This document shows positions 33,265-41,815 of a stretch of 64,000 nt of DNA, piece after piece. The position numbers and the translations under genes are program-made. The stretch is from an uncultured Allomuricauda sp. (GTDB taxonomy: Bacteria > Bacteroidota > Bacteroidia > Flavobacteriales > Flavobacteriaceae): the NCBI RefSeq assembly GCF_947501165.1, contig NZ_CANMUU010000001.1, forward strand, positions 1,178,001 to 1,242,000, written 5' to 3'. The notes under the pieces were generated by a model. The model was not told where the DNA came from, did not search any database, and was given only the letters and a program-made list of their open reading frames with translations. Position 1 is the first letter of the stretch, and each line of letters opens with the position of its first letter.

Positions 33265-34365
33265 ATGATTGTTGGTGTACCTAAGGAAATCAAGAACAAC
33301 GAAAGCCGTGTTGGGATGACTCCCGCAGGTGTTTTCGAGCTGGTAAAGAACAACCATACCGTTTATGTGCAATCTGGAGCTGGAGAGGGTAGCGGTTTTT
33401 TTGATAAAGACTACCAACAGGTGGGGGCTACTATTTTAAATACCATTCAAGAAATTTATGCTATCAGTGAAATGATAGTTAAGGTAAAGGAGCCAATTGC
33501 AGAAGAATATCCTTTGGTACAAAAAGGACAAATTGTGTTCACCTACTTTCACTTTGCTTCAAGCGAAGCACTCACTAAAGCTATGATTAACAGCGGCGCT
33601 ACTTGTATTGCATATGAGACGGTTGAGGATGAAGATGGAACGCTGCCTTTATTAACCCCTATGTCCGAGGTAGCTGGTAGAATGGCCATTCAACAGGGAG
33701 CCAAATATCTGGAAAAGCCTAAAAAAGGGCGCGGTGTGCTTCTTGGTGGTGTTCCTGGTGTGGCTCCAGGCAAAGTATTAGTGCTGGGTGCTGGTACTGT
33801 GGGTATTCAAGCTGCAAAAATGGCAGCTGGTCTTGGAGCGCATGTAACCATTTTGGATGTGAACATGAAACGACTTCGCTATGTAAATGATGTAATGCCA
33901 AGTCACGTGGTTACCGAATTTTCAAATGAATTCAATATTAGAAAACATATAAAAAACCACGACCTCATAATAGGGGGTGTATTGATCAAAGGGGCCAAAG
34001 CTCCAAAATTGATAAATAAGGATATGCTTAGCCATATGCGTCCGGGAACCGTTATTGTAGATGTGGCGGTTGACCAAGGCGGATGCATTGAGACCACTAA
34101 GCCCACCACCCATGAGGACCCCACATACATTATAAATGATGTAGTCCATTACTGTGTAGCCAATATGCCAGGGGCAGTCCCTTACACTTCTACCGTAGCC
34201 TTGACTAATGTAACACTGCCCTATGTGCTAAAATTGGCCAATATGGGATGGCGCAGCGCATGTAATTTGGATAAATCCCTGTCCAAAGGGCTGAACATTG
34301 TGGAAGGGGAAATAGTATACAAAGAGATTACAGAAGCTTTCAATTTAGAACCCGTTTTAGTTTAG
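33265..34365 (+). CDS. ald: Alanine dehydrogenase
   Basis: 366 residues. It begins MIVGVPKEIKNNESRVGMTP, the family's N-terminus with the catalytic-site Arg and Lys region. The NAD-binding Rossmann motif is VLGAGTVGIQAAKMAAGLGA at about 173-192, and the conserved VDVAVDQGGCIET segment is near 270. It interconverts alanine with pyruvate and ammonia using NAD. In-frame ATG 33229 and TTG 33220 lie upstream, but the family starts at 33265. Terminator downstream. Confidence 0.95.
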   Translation: MIVGVPKEIKNNESRVGMTPAGVFELVKNNHTVYVQSGAGEGSGFFDKDYQQVGATILNTIQEIYAISEMIVKVKEPIAEEYPLVQKGQIVFTYFHFASSEALTKAMINSGATCIAYETVEDEDGTLPLLTPMSEVAGRMAIQQGAKYLEKPKKGRGVLLGGVPGVAPGKVLVLGAGTVGIQAAKMAAGLGAHVTILDVNMKRLRYVNDVMPSHVVTEFSNEFNIRKHIKNHDLIIGGVLIKGAKAPKLINKDMLSHMRPGTVIVDVAVDQGGCIETTKPTTHEDPTYIINDVVHYCVANMPGAVPYTSTVALTNVTLPYVLKLANMGWRSACNLDKSLSKGLNIVEGEIVYKEITEAFNLEPVLV

Positions 34366-34388
34366 TTTACATTTTGTCAGTAAAAAAG

Positions 34389-34415
34389 ACCCTGTCACAA
34401 GTTGGCGGGGTTTTT
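34389..34415 (+). terminator. Rho-independent terminator of ald
   Basis: 9-bp stem ACCCTGTCA/TGGCGGGGT (with G-T pairs), loop CAAGT, then a run of T. Confidence 0.8.
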
Positions 34416-34458
34416 GCATTTTTGTTGGTATCTTTAGATGTATTAAAACACAAAAGCT

Positions 34459-35157
34459 ATGATGACATATTATATATTGATTGGGGGCATTGCGCTTGTT
34501 AGCTGGCTGGTTAGCAACCAACTTAAAAGCAAGTTCAAAAAATATTCCAAGGTTCATTTACGAAATGGGATGAGTGGGGCGGAAATTGCCCAAAAAATGT
34601 TGGATGACCATGGAATTCGCGATGTAAAAGTGATTTCTACACCTGGAATGTTGACAGATCATTACAATCCCAAGAAAAAAACCGTAAACCTAAGTGAAGC
34701 TGTGTACAGCCAAAGAAATGCAGCCTCGGCTGCCGTCGCAGCACACGAAGTGGGGCATGCCGTTCAGCACGCACAGGCCTATGAGTGGTTGACCATGCGT
34801 TCCAAGTTGGTTCCTGTGGTTAGCGTAACCTCAGGAATGTCTACATGGATTGTCTTCGGGGGAATCGCCTTAATGGCTACAAATGCACTGGGAGGCATAG
34901 GTTTTTACGTAGCCGTTGCAGGATTGGTCATGATGGGCTTTGCCACGTTGTTCAGTTTTGTAACCCTGCCTGTGGAATACGATGCCAGTAAGCGAGCATT
35001 GGTGTGGCTAAAGCAGAAAAATATGGTAAGCCAACAGGAATATGCTGGGGCTGAAGATGCTTTAAAATGGGCGGCACGAACTTATCTGGTAGCTGCGCTC
35101 GGAGCTTTAGCTTCCCTTTTATATTGGGCATGGGCCGTTTTTGGAGGAAGAGACTAA
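34459..35157 (+). CDS. Membrane zinc metallopeptidase (YugP family)
   Basis: 232 residues. N-terminal membrane segment (about 3-20), a domain with the zinc site AAHEVGHAVQHAQAY (HExxH at about residues 95-99), and further hydrophobic segments (about 125-170 and 208-228). It matches the neutral zinc metallopeptidase type 2 family (YugP). Substrates are unknown. Terminated by a strong bidirectional hairpin shared with the convergent Lrp gene. Confidence 0.9.
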   Translation: MMTYYILIGGIALVSWLVSNQLKSKFKKYSKVHLRNGMSGAEIAQKMLDDHGIRDVKVISTPGMLTDHYNPKKKTVNLSEAVYSQRNAASAAVAAHEVGHAVQHAQAYEWLTMRSKLVPVVSVTSGMSTWIVFGGIALMATNALGGIGFYVAVAGLVMMGFATLFSFVTLPVEYDASKRALVWLKQKNMVSQQEYAGAEDALKWAARTYLVAALGALASLLYWAWAVFGGRD

Positions 35158-35179
35158 ATCTTTTTAAATAGATATAATC

Positions 35180-35214
35180 AAGACCTGTTTGGAGCACTCC
35201 AGACAGGTCTTTTA
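35180..35214. terminator. Strong bidirectional terminator
   Basis: A long stem AAGACCTGT-TTGGAG / CTCCAG-ACAGGTCTT with a tiny loop and T runs on the right, between the convergent metallopeptidase and Lrp genes. Confidence 0.9.
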
Positions 35215-35682
35215 TATTGAAATCTGTCTATCTATCTGTTGATCAAGAGAGATAAAGGTCTCTGTTCTGGAGACACCTTCAATCTGTTGGATTTTTTTAT
35301 TGAGCACCATCATCAGATGTTCATTATCCTTACAAAGCACCTTAATCAATATGGACCAGTTCCCAGTGGTATAATGGCATTCCAAAACTTCTGGAATTTT
35401 CTCGAGGTCCTTTACAGCTCTTGGATTGGCCATGGCCTTGTCCAAGAAAATGCCAATATAGGCCATAGTAGTGTAGCCCAGTACTTTCGGGTTGATAATA
35501 AATTTTGAACCGGCAAGGAGTTTCGCATTTTCCAGTTTGCGAAGTCGTTGGTGAATGGCTGCGCCAGAAATACCAATATTTCTTGCAATCTCAAGAATGG
35601 GTCTTCGCGCATCCTCCATTAGATATCTTAAGATTTTTTTGTCTATACCATCAATTTTGACAGAATTGTTATTGGATTTCAT
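35212..35682 (-). CDS. Lrp/AsnC family regulator
   Basis: 156 residues. N-terminal winged helix-turn-helix (IDKKILRYLMEDARRPILEIARNIGISGAAIHQRLRKLE at about 12-50), then the RAM/AsnC ligand-binding domain (about 75-145; ECHYTTGNWSILIKVLCKD). It may sense amino acids. It lies 48 nt downstream of the saccharopine dehydrogenase-like gene on the same strand and near ald, so control of amino-acid catabolism is a plausible inference. Confidence 0.93.
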   Translation of the reverse strand: MKSNNNSVKIDGIDKKILRYLMEDARRPILEIARNIGISGAAIHQRLRKLENAKLLAGSKFIINPKVLGYTTMAYIGIFLDKAMANPRAVKDLEKIPEVLECHYTTGNWSILIKVLCKDNEHLMMVLNKKIQQIEGVSRTETFISLDQQIDRQISI

Positions 35683-35730
35683 CTTTTGTCTTAAAAATTG
35701 AAGCTAAAGATATCTAAAAAACAACAATCT

Positions 35731-37104
35731 TTAAATAGCTACGGAGTCAGGGTTATAACCCAGATAGGGCACTTCATATTCTTTAAAATGAATTTTATAA
35801 GATTCCAGCTCTTTTAATATAGGTTCGTAAACTTCCTTTTTGATGGGAATCTGCACACCTGGGCTTTCGATTTTACGATTTAGAATCTGTAATGCGGCCA
35901 TGGCCACGGGTAGACCCACGGTTTTGGCCATTGCGGTATGGCTTTTATTTTCTCCTAGGACCACCATATTGGCATCAATCTGCTTTTTTATTCCGTTCAA
36001 CTCGTAGCCAAATTTATGGTACATCACAATCATATCCCTCTCATGGGCTTCGAGCGTCCAACTGTCTTCCAAAATATACTGAAGCATTCGTGCCGGTGAA
36101 GCTTGTGCAAGCGGAATCTTCTTAGTATCATCAAAAAGATTGAGCTCTAAAAGTTTGCCCCATCTAATATCGTCTTGATCAATTTTTAGGTAGTGTCGAA
36201 GTTTCAATTCTACAGAATCTGTAGGGGAATAGGGTAAAAACAGATTCACAAATTCTCTATAGGACATGCCTTGGGAGTTTTCAATAACATAGCTGTCATC
36301 TGTCATTCCGAGCATCACAAACATCTGCCAGGCCTTAGAAAAACCTACTCTTCTCATAGTGCCCCGATAGAGTGTAAGGGCTTTTTCAAGCCCATAAGCT
36401 TGCCTGTATTTTAAAGAATCCCTATTGGCATACACTTCAAAGGTTCCATAATCTGCTACCTCCAAGAATTCCGTTCTTCGAAAAAGCTTTTGATAGGGAA
36501 TGTATTTGTAGGTGCCTTCTTGAATGAATTTTGCGGCGCCCCCTTGGCCTGCAACGACCACATTTCTGGGATTCCAGGTAAACTTATAGTTCCAGAGGTT
36601 GGAATCGTGTTCAGGTGCCACCAAGCCTCCAGTAAAGGATTCAAAAAGTAACATTTTTCCGCCATTATCTCGAATACGGTCAATGATTTGCATGGCGCTC
36701 ATGTGATCTATGCCAGGGTCAAGGCCGATTTCGTTCATAAAAACCAGTCCATTCTTTTTTACATCCGTATCCAGTTGCTGAATGGCATCGCTTATGTAGG
36801 AAGCAGTAACCAAATCCTTTTTGTGCTTTAGGCAGTCCATGGCAACTTTGATATGTAATTTTGGAGGTAACATGGAGATTACTACAGCAGCATCTTTGAC
36901 CGTGTTTTCTCTTTTTTCATCTTCAAAAATATCCAGTTGAAGAACGCTGCAATTTGGATGAGAAGCAATTTTTGAATCAACCGAATCTGGGTTGATGTCG
37001 GCAATGACCAGCTTGAGCTCTTCACTTACTGATTTTTCCAAAATATAATCCAATAAATAGGCTGTGGATTTCCCGGCTCCAAAAACCAAAACAGTTCGGG
37101 ACAT
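35731..37104 (-). CDS. Saccharopine dehydrogenase-like oxidoreductase
   Basis: 457 residues. The Rossmann domain begins VLVFGAGKSTAYLLDYIL (glycine-rich loop G-A-G-K-S), followed by the saccharopine dehydrogenase catalytic/C-terminal domain (NEIGLDPGIDHMSAMQIIDRI; SFTGGLVAPEHDSNLWNYKFTWNPRNVV). The closest known reaction is saccharopine to glutamate and aminoadipate semialdehyde in lysine degradation, but related enzymes act on other substrates. The adjacent Lrp regulator fits amino-acid metabolism. Divergent from the DUF423 gene. Confidence 0.88.
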   Translation of the reverse strand: MSRTVLVFGAGKSTAYLLDYILEKSVSEELKLVIADINPDSVDSKIASHPNCSVLQLDIFEDEKRENTVKDAAVVISMLPPKLHIKVAMDCLKHKKDLVTASYISDAIQQLDTDVKKNGLVFMNEIGLDPGIDHMSAMQIIDRIRDNGGKMLLFESFTGGLVAPEHDSNLWNYKFTWNPRNVVVAGQGGAAKFIQEGTYKYIPYQKLFRRTEFLEVADYGTFEVYANRDSLKYRQAYGLEKALTLYRGTMRRVGFSKAWQMFVMLGMTDDSYVIENSQGMSYREFVNLFLPYSPTDSVELKLRHYLKIDQDDIRWGKLLELNLFDDTKKIPLAQASPARMLQYILEDSWTLEAHERDMIVMYHKFGYELNGIKKQIDANMVVLGENKSHTAMAKTVGLPVAMAALQILNRKIESPGVQIPIKKEVYEPILKELESYKIHFKEYEVPYLGYNPDSVAI

Positions 37105-37183
37105 AGCTTTTAATTACTTTTGCTTAAAACATAGACTAAGGTATCAAATTGTTGTATTTGTAAAATAACAGGCAAAAAAAGTT

Positions 37184-37579
37184 ATGAAAAGAACATTTTT
37201 AATAACAGGTGTAATATTGGGGTTGATTGGAATTCTCCTTGGAGCATTTGGTGCCCATGGTTTGGAACGAATTACGGATTATGAAGGTTTGGATTCTTTT
37301 GAAACCGGTGTTAGATACCAAATGTACCACGCTTTTTTCTTCCTCTTTTTGGGGATTTGGGATGGGTTGAGTGGAAAATCAGCAGTCATACTATATAGAT
37401 TAACTTTGACGGGAGTGATTCTTTTCTCCGGTTCAATTTATGTTTTGGTTATTGGAAAAGCACTGTCATTTGATTTAAAATATTTAGGCCCAGTCACCCC
37501 GGTTGGTGGGGTCCTCCTAATCACTTCTTGGATTTTGCTATTGTATTGTATACTTAACAAGAAAACAATGAGCAGTTAA
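37184..37579 (+). CDS. DUF423 small membrane protein
   Basis: 131 residues, four membrane segments. The signature GAFGAHGL near residue 21 followed by YQMYHAFFFL near 46 and SGSIYVLV near 86 is typical of DUF423 (YwdK/YgdD). Function unknown. Its last 4 bp overlap the convergent SH3b lipoprotein gene. Confidence 0.9.
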   Translation: MKRTFLITGVILGLIGILLGAFGAHGLERITDYEGLDSFETGVRYQMYHAFFFLFLGIWDGLSGKSAVILYRLTLTGVILFSGSIYVLVIGKALSFDLKYLGPVTPVGGVLLITSWILLLYCILNKKTMSS

Positions 37580-38553
37580 TTTCTTCTTTTGGTGGTATTG
37601 TAACCAAAAACCCAGCCTTCTTTCCCTTCGTAATTTATTTTGTACCACCGGTCAGTATTATCATTTATTTCCTCTAAGGATTCACTTTGGGCAACTATAT
37701 TGCAGATGCTACCTTGTTTAATTTGGAATACCACATTGTCTGAGTCAATTTTAGGTTCACTCCTAACATTTGAGGCGACGGCTGTTATTCCAAGTTTATT
37801 GGAAGGAAGATTTTCAAACTTTTCATAAAGACTGTCAAAGTCCATTTGAGAATCCTCATAAAGTGCTTCGGTGACATAACGTATCAACTCATTGTTCTTG
37901 AAGTTGGGGTTATTGACAATGTTTTCTAATAAATCATACTTTTTTGTTTCCGTTTCGTCAAGAGCTCTCCTATAAAGAATTCCCATTTTAATGGTATTGT
38001 CGTCCATTAAAAGGTTATCCATGTTCTGAATCCATCCTTTTTTTTCTTTCTTAAATCCTACCACATTGAACCAATCCTTTTGTGTTGTTTCTGACAGTAC
38101 CACCATATCCATAGGATTGAGCTTTTTCCCTTCAAAAGTCATGATATCAGGTCTTTTATATATTTCAAAAGGCTTTTTCACAACGCCCAACTTACCGCCA
38201 ATTGAGAATAAGTACTCATATGCCCAGCCTTCAGTTCCATCAGATAATTTGATTTTTATGTATTCTTTACTGTCTTCAGCTTGTTTCTTTTGATTAAGAA
38301 ACTCAACAGTTTCACCAAAATAAATAGTGGTGAGGTATTTGGCGTTCTTTCTTCCAGGTTTGTCACGCAATCCCACTTTGGGCCACAAACAAATTGCATT
38401 GACCATTTCCTCCTCTTCTTTGGTATTATCCCTTGATGTATTTGGGGACGTATTGGATTGCTCATCTTTGTTTATCTCTGATTTTGATTTGTTCCCGCAA
38501 CCGGTTAATAGCGTTAGAAGTGTTATCAAAATTAGCGCTGATGTATTTTTCAT
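37576..38553 (-). CDS. Lipoprotein with SH3b-like domains
   Basis: 325 residues. Lipoprotein signal with lipobox LLTGC (Cys at about 19), a Ser/Asn/Lys-rich linker, then two or three bacterial SH3-like modules: LWPKVGLRDKPGRKNAKYL (about 56-115), a second ending KKGWIQNMD, and a C-terminal one (ASNVRSEPKIDSDNVVF ... GKEGWVFGYN). Such modules often bind cell-wall or protein ligands. Probably anchored in the outer membrane facing the periplasm. No catalytic domain is seen. Confidence 0.78.
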   Translation of the reverse strand: MKNTSALILITLLTLLTGCGNKSKSEINKDEQSNTSPNTSRDNTKEEEEMVNAICLWPKVGLRDKPGRKNAKYLTTIYFGETVEFLNQKKQAEDSKEYIKIKLSDGTEGWAYEYLFSIGGKLGVVKKPFEIYKRPDIMTFEGKKLNPMDMVVLSETTQKDWFNVVGFKKEKKGWIQNMDNLLMDDNTIKMGILYRRALDETETKKYDLLENIVNNPNFKNNELIRYVTEALYEDSQMDFDSLYEKFENLPSNKLGITAVASNVRSEPKIDSDNVVFQIKQGSICNIVAQSESLEEINDNTDRWYKINYEGKEGWVFGYNTTKRRN

Positions 38554-38708
38554 ACGGGTAGTCTTAAAATTTTAGATAATAGTAATCTAAATGATGAAAT
38601 TATTTGAGATTCATTTGACGAATACACGGTTTCAATTGATGGAATAAAATCTAGGATGAGTATTGTAATTTTCAGCAAGTCAAAAGACACTTTAACTATA
38701 TTATTTTC

Positions 38709-38716
38709 TAGCTTTG
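38709..38716 (+). promoter_or_regulatory. Predicted -7 box (TAGCTTTG) of pckA
   Basis: Exact TAnnTTTG match 22 nt before the ATG at 38739. Confidence 0.55.
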
Positions 38717-38738
38717 TCACAACGTTAAAAACAAAAAA

Positions 38739-40355
38739 ATGACATCGTACAGCCCATCTACGAAATCGATTTCGTTGAAGGATTATGGAATCCATCACGA
38801 TAGGATTCACTATCAACTTTCTCCGGATACTTTGCATGCAACAACCATTGATATGAAAATGGGGCAACAGGCTTCCTCTGGAGCTTTGGCAGTTAACACA
38901 GGTGAATTTACAGGGAGATCCCCCATGGACCGGTTTATTGTTGAAGATGAAATCACCAAGGATAAAATTTGGTGGGGAGATATAAACATTCCATTTGATG
39001 CTGGAAAGTTTGATAAACTGTACGATAAGGTGGTGGATTATTTGAATGAGCGTGAAGTTTTTGTTCGGGACTGTTATGCGTGTGCAGAAGACTCTTTCCG
39101 ATTGAACATACGGGTGATTAACGAGTATCCTTGGTCCAATATGTTTGTCTATAATATGTTCCTAAGGCCCAATGAAGAAGAGTTAAAGTCTTTTGACCCT
39201 GAATGGGTGGTGCTCAATGCCCCTGGCTTTACCGCCGATGCTAAAATTGATGGTACCCGTCAACACAATTTCGCCATTTTGAACTTCACACGGAAAGTGG
39301 CTATTGTAGGGGGTACTGGATATACTGGAGAAATCAAAAAAGGCATATTCTCAGCTTTGAACTTTATTCTACCAGTCCAAAAGAACACATTGCCCATGCA
39401 CTGCTCGGCCAATGTTGGTCCTGAAGGAGATACAGCACTTTTCTTTGGATTATCAGGTACTGGAAAGACAACTCTCTCCACTGACCCTAATAGAAAGCTG
39501 ATTGGCGATGATGAACATGGGTGGACACCGGAAAACACAGTCTTTAATTTTGAAGGAGGTTGCTATGCAAAAGTGATAGATCTATCGCAAGAAAAGGAAC
39601 CTGAGATATATGGTGCCATCAAAAAAGGAGCTATTCTGGAGAATGTCATTATGGATGACAATGGTGTAGTTGATTATTCAGATACTACCATTACTCAAAA
39701 CACTCGGGTAAGTTATCCAATTCACCATATTGAGAATATCCAACAACCTTCAATTGGGAAAAACGTAAAGAATATTTTCTTTTTAACTGCTGATGCTTTT
39801 GGAGTTATTCCGCCAATTTCAAAATTAACACCTGCACAGGCTGCTTATCATTTTATTTCTGGGTATACCGCAAAGGTAGCGGGGACTGAGGCTGGAGTGG
39901 TTGAACCGCAACCTTCTTTTTCTGCATGCTTTGGAGCACCATTTATGCCTTTGCACCCAGCTAAGTACGCAGAGATGCTCAGTAAAAAAATGGTAGAATC
40001 CGGAGTGGATGTTTGGCTGATTAATACTGGATGGACGGGAGGTCCCTACGGCGTTGGTAAGCGAATGGAACTTAAATATACACGAGCCATGATTAGCGCT
40101 GCTTTAAGTGGTGAACTAGGGCTTTACTCTTATGACAGGTACCATATTCACTCTGTTTTTGGAGTAGCACAGCCTAGAGAGTGCCCAGGAGTCCCTACTC
40201 AAGTGTTGAGCCCTAGGGCCACTTGGAATGACGATGATGCCTATTATAAAACTGCCTTTAAACTCACAAATGCATTTAGGGAAAACTTTAAAAAGTTTGA
40301 ATCCTATGCCAATGAGGAGATAAGACGTGGAGGTCCACAACGTTATGCATTCTAA
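38739..40355 (+). CDS. pckA: Phosphoenolpyruvate carboxykinase (ATP)
   Basis: 538 residues, standard length. Key motifs: the arginine-rich TGEFTGRSPMDRFIV near 50-65, kinase-1a P-loop GLSGTGKTT at 237-245, the metal-binding GDDEHGW just after, and NTGWTGG near 427. It converts oxaloacetate to PEP with ATP in gluconeogenesis (or the reverse anaplerotic reaction). Monocistronic, with its own promoter box and a strong terminator. Confidence 0.97.
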   Translation: MTSYSPSTKSISLKDYGIHHDRIHYQLSPDTLHATTIDMKMGQQASSGALAVNTGEFTGRSPMDRFIVEDEITKDKIWWGDINIPFDAGKFDKLYDKVVDYLNEREVFVRDCYACAEDSFRLNIRVINEYPWSNMFVYNMFLRPNEEELKSFDPEWVVLNAPGFTADAKIDGTRQHNFAILNFTRKVAIVGGTGYTGEIKKGIFSALNFILPVQKNTLPMHCSANVGPEGDTALFFGLSGTGKTTLSTDPNRKLIGDDEHGWTPENTVFNFEGGCYAKVIDLSQEKEPEIYGAIKKGAILENVIMDDNGVVDYSDTTITQNTRVSYPIHHIENIQQPSIGKNVKNIFFLTADAFGVIPPISKLTPAQAAYHFISGYTAKVAGTEAGVVEPQPSFSACFGAPFMPLHPAKYAEMLSKKMVESGVDVWLINTGWTGGPYGVGKRMELKYTRAMISAALSGELGLYSYDRYHIHSVFGVAQPRECPGVPTQVLSPRATWNDDDAYYKTAFKLTNAFRENFKKFESYANEEIRRGGPQRYAF

Positions 40356-40358
40356 TAG

Positions 40359-40386
40359 AAAAGGCCGCTCTTTAGAGCGGCCTTTT
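40359..40386 (+). terminator. Rho-independent terminator of pckA
   Basis: Perfect stem AAAGGCCGCTC / GAGCGGCCTTT with TTTA loop and T run; may also act for hemD on the opposite strand. Confidence 0.95.
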
Positions 40387-40407
40387 TATTTTAAGCTAAA
40401 GCTTTAA

Positions 40408-41151
40408 TTACTTATTTACACTGGTAATGTACTTCTGAAGGGCCATGGTCATCGAAGGAGTTTCAGGAGTAGGAGCCTTAATATCAATACGAAGCCCAGC
40501 ATCTGTAGCAGCATTTACCGTGCTATTGCCAAAAACAGCTATTCTGGTGTCGTTCTGTTCAAAATCAGGAAAATTCTTTAAAAGAGATTCTATTCCTGAA
40601 GGACTGAAGAATACCAATACATCATAATACACATTTCTCAAATCGGACAGATCACTGATTACTGTCTTATAGAAAATTCCTCTTGTCCAATCTACTTTCA
40701 GTTCATTCAAAGCTTCAGGAACTGCAGCTTTCAATGTGTCAGAGGATGGGAGTAAAAACTTCTCATCCTTGTACTTTTTGATTAGAGGTACTAATTCACT
40801 AAAAGTACGTTTGCCAACATATATTTTACGCTTTCGATATACTACATACTTCTGCAAGTAGTAGGCAACAGCTTCAGATTGGCAGAAATACTTCATGCTA
40901 TCAGGTACTTTAAAGCGCATTTCCTCCGCAATTCTAAAGAAATGATCTACTGAATTTCTGCTGGTAAGAATGATAGCAGTAAAATTATTGAGGTCAATTT
41001 TCTGCTGTCTTACAGTTTTGGCCTGTACTCCTTCAACATGAATAAAGGGTCTAAAATCTACCTTTACTTTTTCTTTTTCTATTAATCGAGAATAAGGGGA
41101 ATTTTCGATTTTGGGTTCTGGCTGGGAAACCAAAATTGTTTTTACTTTCAT
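40408..41151 (-). CDS. hemD: Uroporphyrinogen-III synthase
   Basis: 247 residues. A two-domain HemD-like protein: opening TILVSQPEP, FTAIILTSRNSVDHFF at about 58-73, a second-domain LLPSSDTLKAAVPEAL, VLVFFSPSGIESLL near 188, and IAVFGNSTVNAATDAGL near 210. It closes hydroxymethylbilane to uroporphyrinogen III in tetrapyrrole biosynthesis. HemD sequences are poorly conserved, but the neighbouring DUF4271 gene supports it, since this pairing is common in Bacteroidota. Confidence 0.88.
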   Translation of the reverse strand: MKVKTILVSQPEPKIENSPYSRLIEKEKVKVDFRPFIHVEGVQAKTVRQQKIDLNNFTAIILTSRNSVDHFFRIAEEMRFKVPDSMKYFCQSEAVAYYLQKYVVYRKRKIYVGKRTFSELVPLIKKYKDEKFLLPSSDTLKAAVPEALNELKVDWTRGIFYKTVISDLSDLRNVYYDVLVFFSPSGIESLLKNFPDFEQNDTRIAVFGNSTVNAATDAGLRIDIKAPTPETPSMTMALQKYITSVNK

Positions 41152-41158
41152 AAGATAA

Positions 41159-41815
41159 TCAACCTTTTAGATAGCTTCCAATTACAACCAAGGGTGCAAT
41201 TTCGAGTGCGCAAAGGTACAAAATAAAATAAAACAAGTAAGGGAGTATGACTTTTTGATAGTTCTTCATCAGCTTTATCAGTCCAATGGCATTTATTAAA
41301 AGAATAAGCCCAATGGCTACGTAAATGACAGTTTTTGAATTGTTTAGTACGTAAATCAGAATAATATTGCTCAGGAACATAACCAAACTGCTGTAGTTAA
41401 AATACGTGCTTTTGTTATAAATCACATCCAAAACCAGCTCTTGGGTATTAAATGCAAAACCTTTAAAAAGTTGAAGAACGATTTTAACAACTTGGAAGGC
41501 TGCTATCAATGCGACAGTAATCAAGAATATTTCAAAAGTGTTCTGGCTAGATGGACCATTCCATGTCCGATTCATCAAAAAAATGAATAACGAAAGGTTA
41601 ATGAACTGGAAAATGGTCATGAAAATATGGAACCAATTTAGAAGACGCCCTTTCTTATTGGAAAGCATGATATACTTATTGTTAAAAGGCAGAATCAAAA
41701 AGTTGAGAAACTTAGTTTGAAAGAGATATTTTCCCAATGTCATTACCAACATACTAAAGACCAAAACTAAGGTCATCCAATCCAGGGATTCTATGATTCT
41801 GATTATAGGGGTCAT
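41159..41815 (-). CDS. DUF4271 membrane protein
   Basis: 218 residues, about six membrane segments, matching DUF4271 (N-terminal SLDWMTLVLVFSMLVM; central FNTQELVLDVIYNKSTYFNYSSLVMF). Role unknown, regularly adjacent to hemD in Bacteroidota. It overlaps the upstream glycosyltransferase gene by 4 nt and hemD follows after 7 nt, giving a three-gene operon. Confidence 0.88.
   Translation of the reverse strand: MTPIIRIIESLDWMTLVLVFSMLVMTLGKYLFQTKFLNFLILPFNNKYIMLSNKKGRLLNWFHIFMTIFQFINLSLFIFLMNRTWNGPSSQNTFEIFLITVALIAAFQVVKIVLQLFKGFAFNTQELVLDVIYNKSTYFNYSSLVMFLSNIILIYVLNNSKTVIYVAIGLILLINAIGLIKLMKNYQKVILPYLFYFILYLCALEIAPLVVIGSYLKG

Noticed and set aside
36301..36315. TGTCATTCCGAGC resembles the left end of the palindromic repeat seen in leuS
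   Set aside because: There is no right-hand arm GGAATCT after it and it encodes conserved residues of the saccharopine dehydrogenase-like protein, so it is coding sequence by chance.
38571..38591. Inverted repeat TTTAGAT-N7-ATCTAAA between the SH3b lipoprotein and pckA
   Set aside because: Weak, AT-rich stem without a T run and not near the pckA -7 box; not enough to call a terminator or operator.
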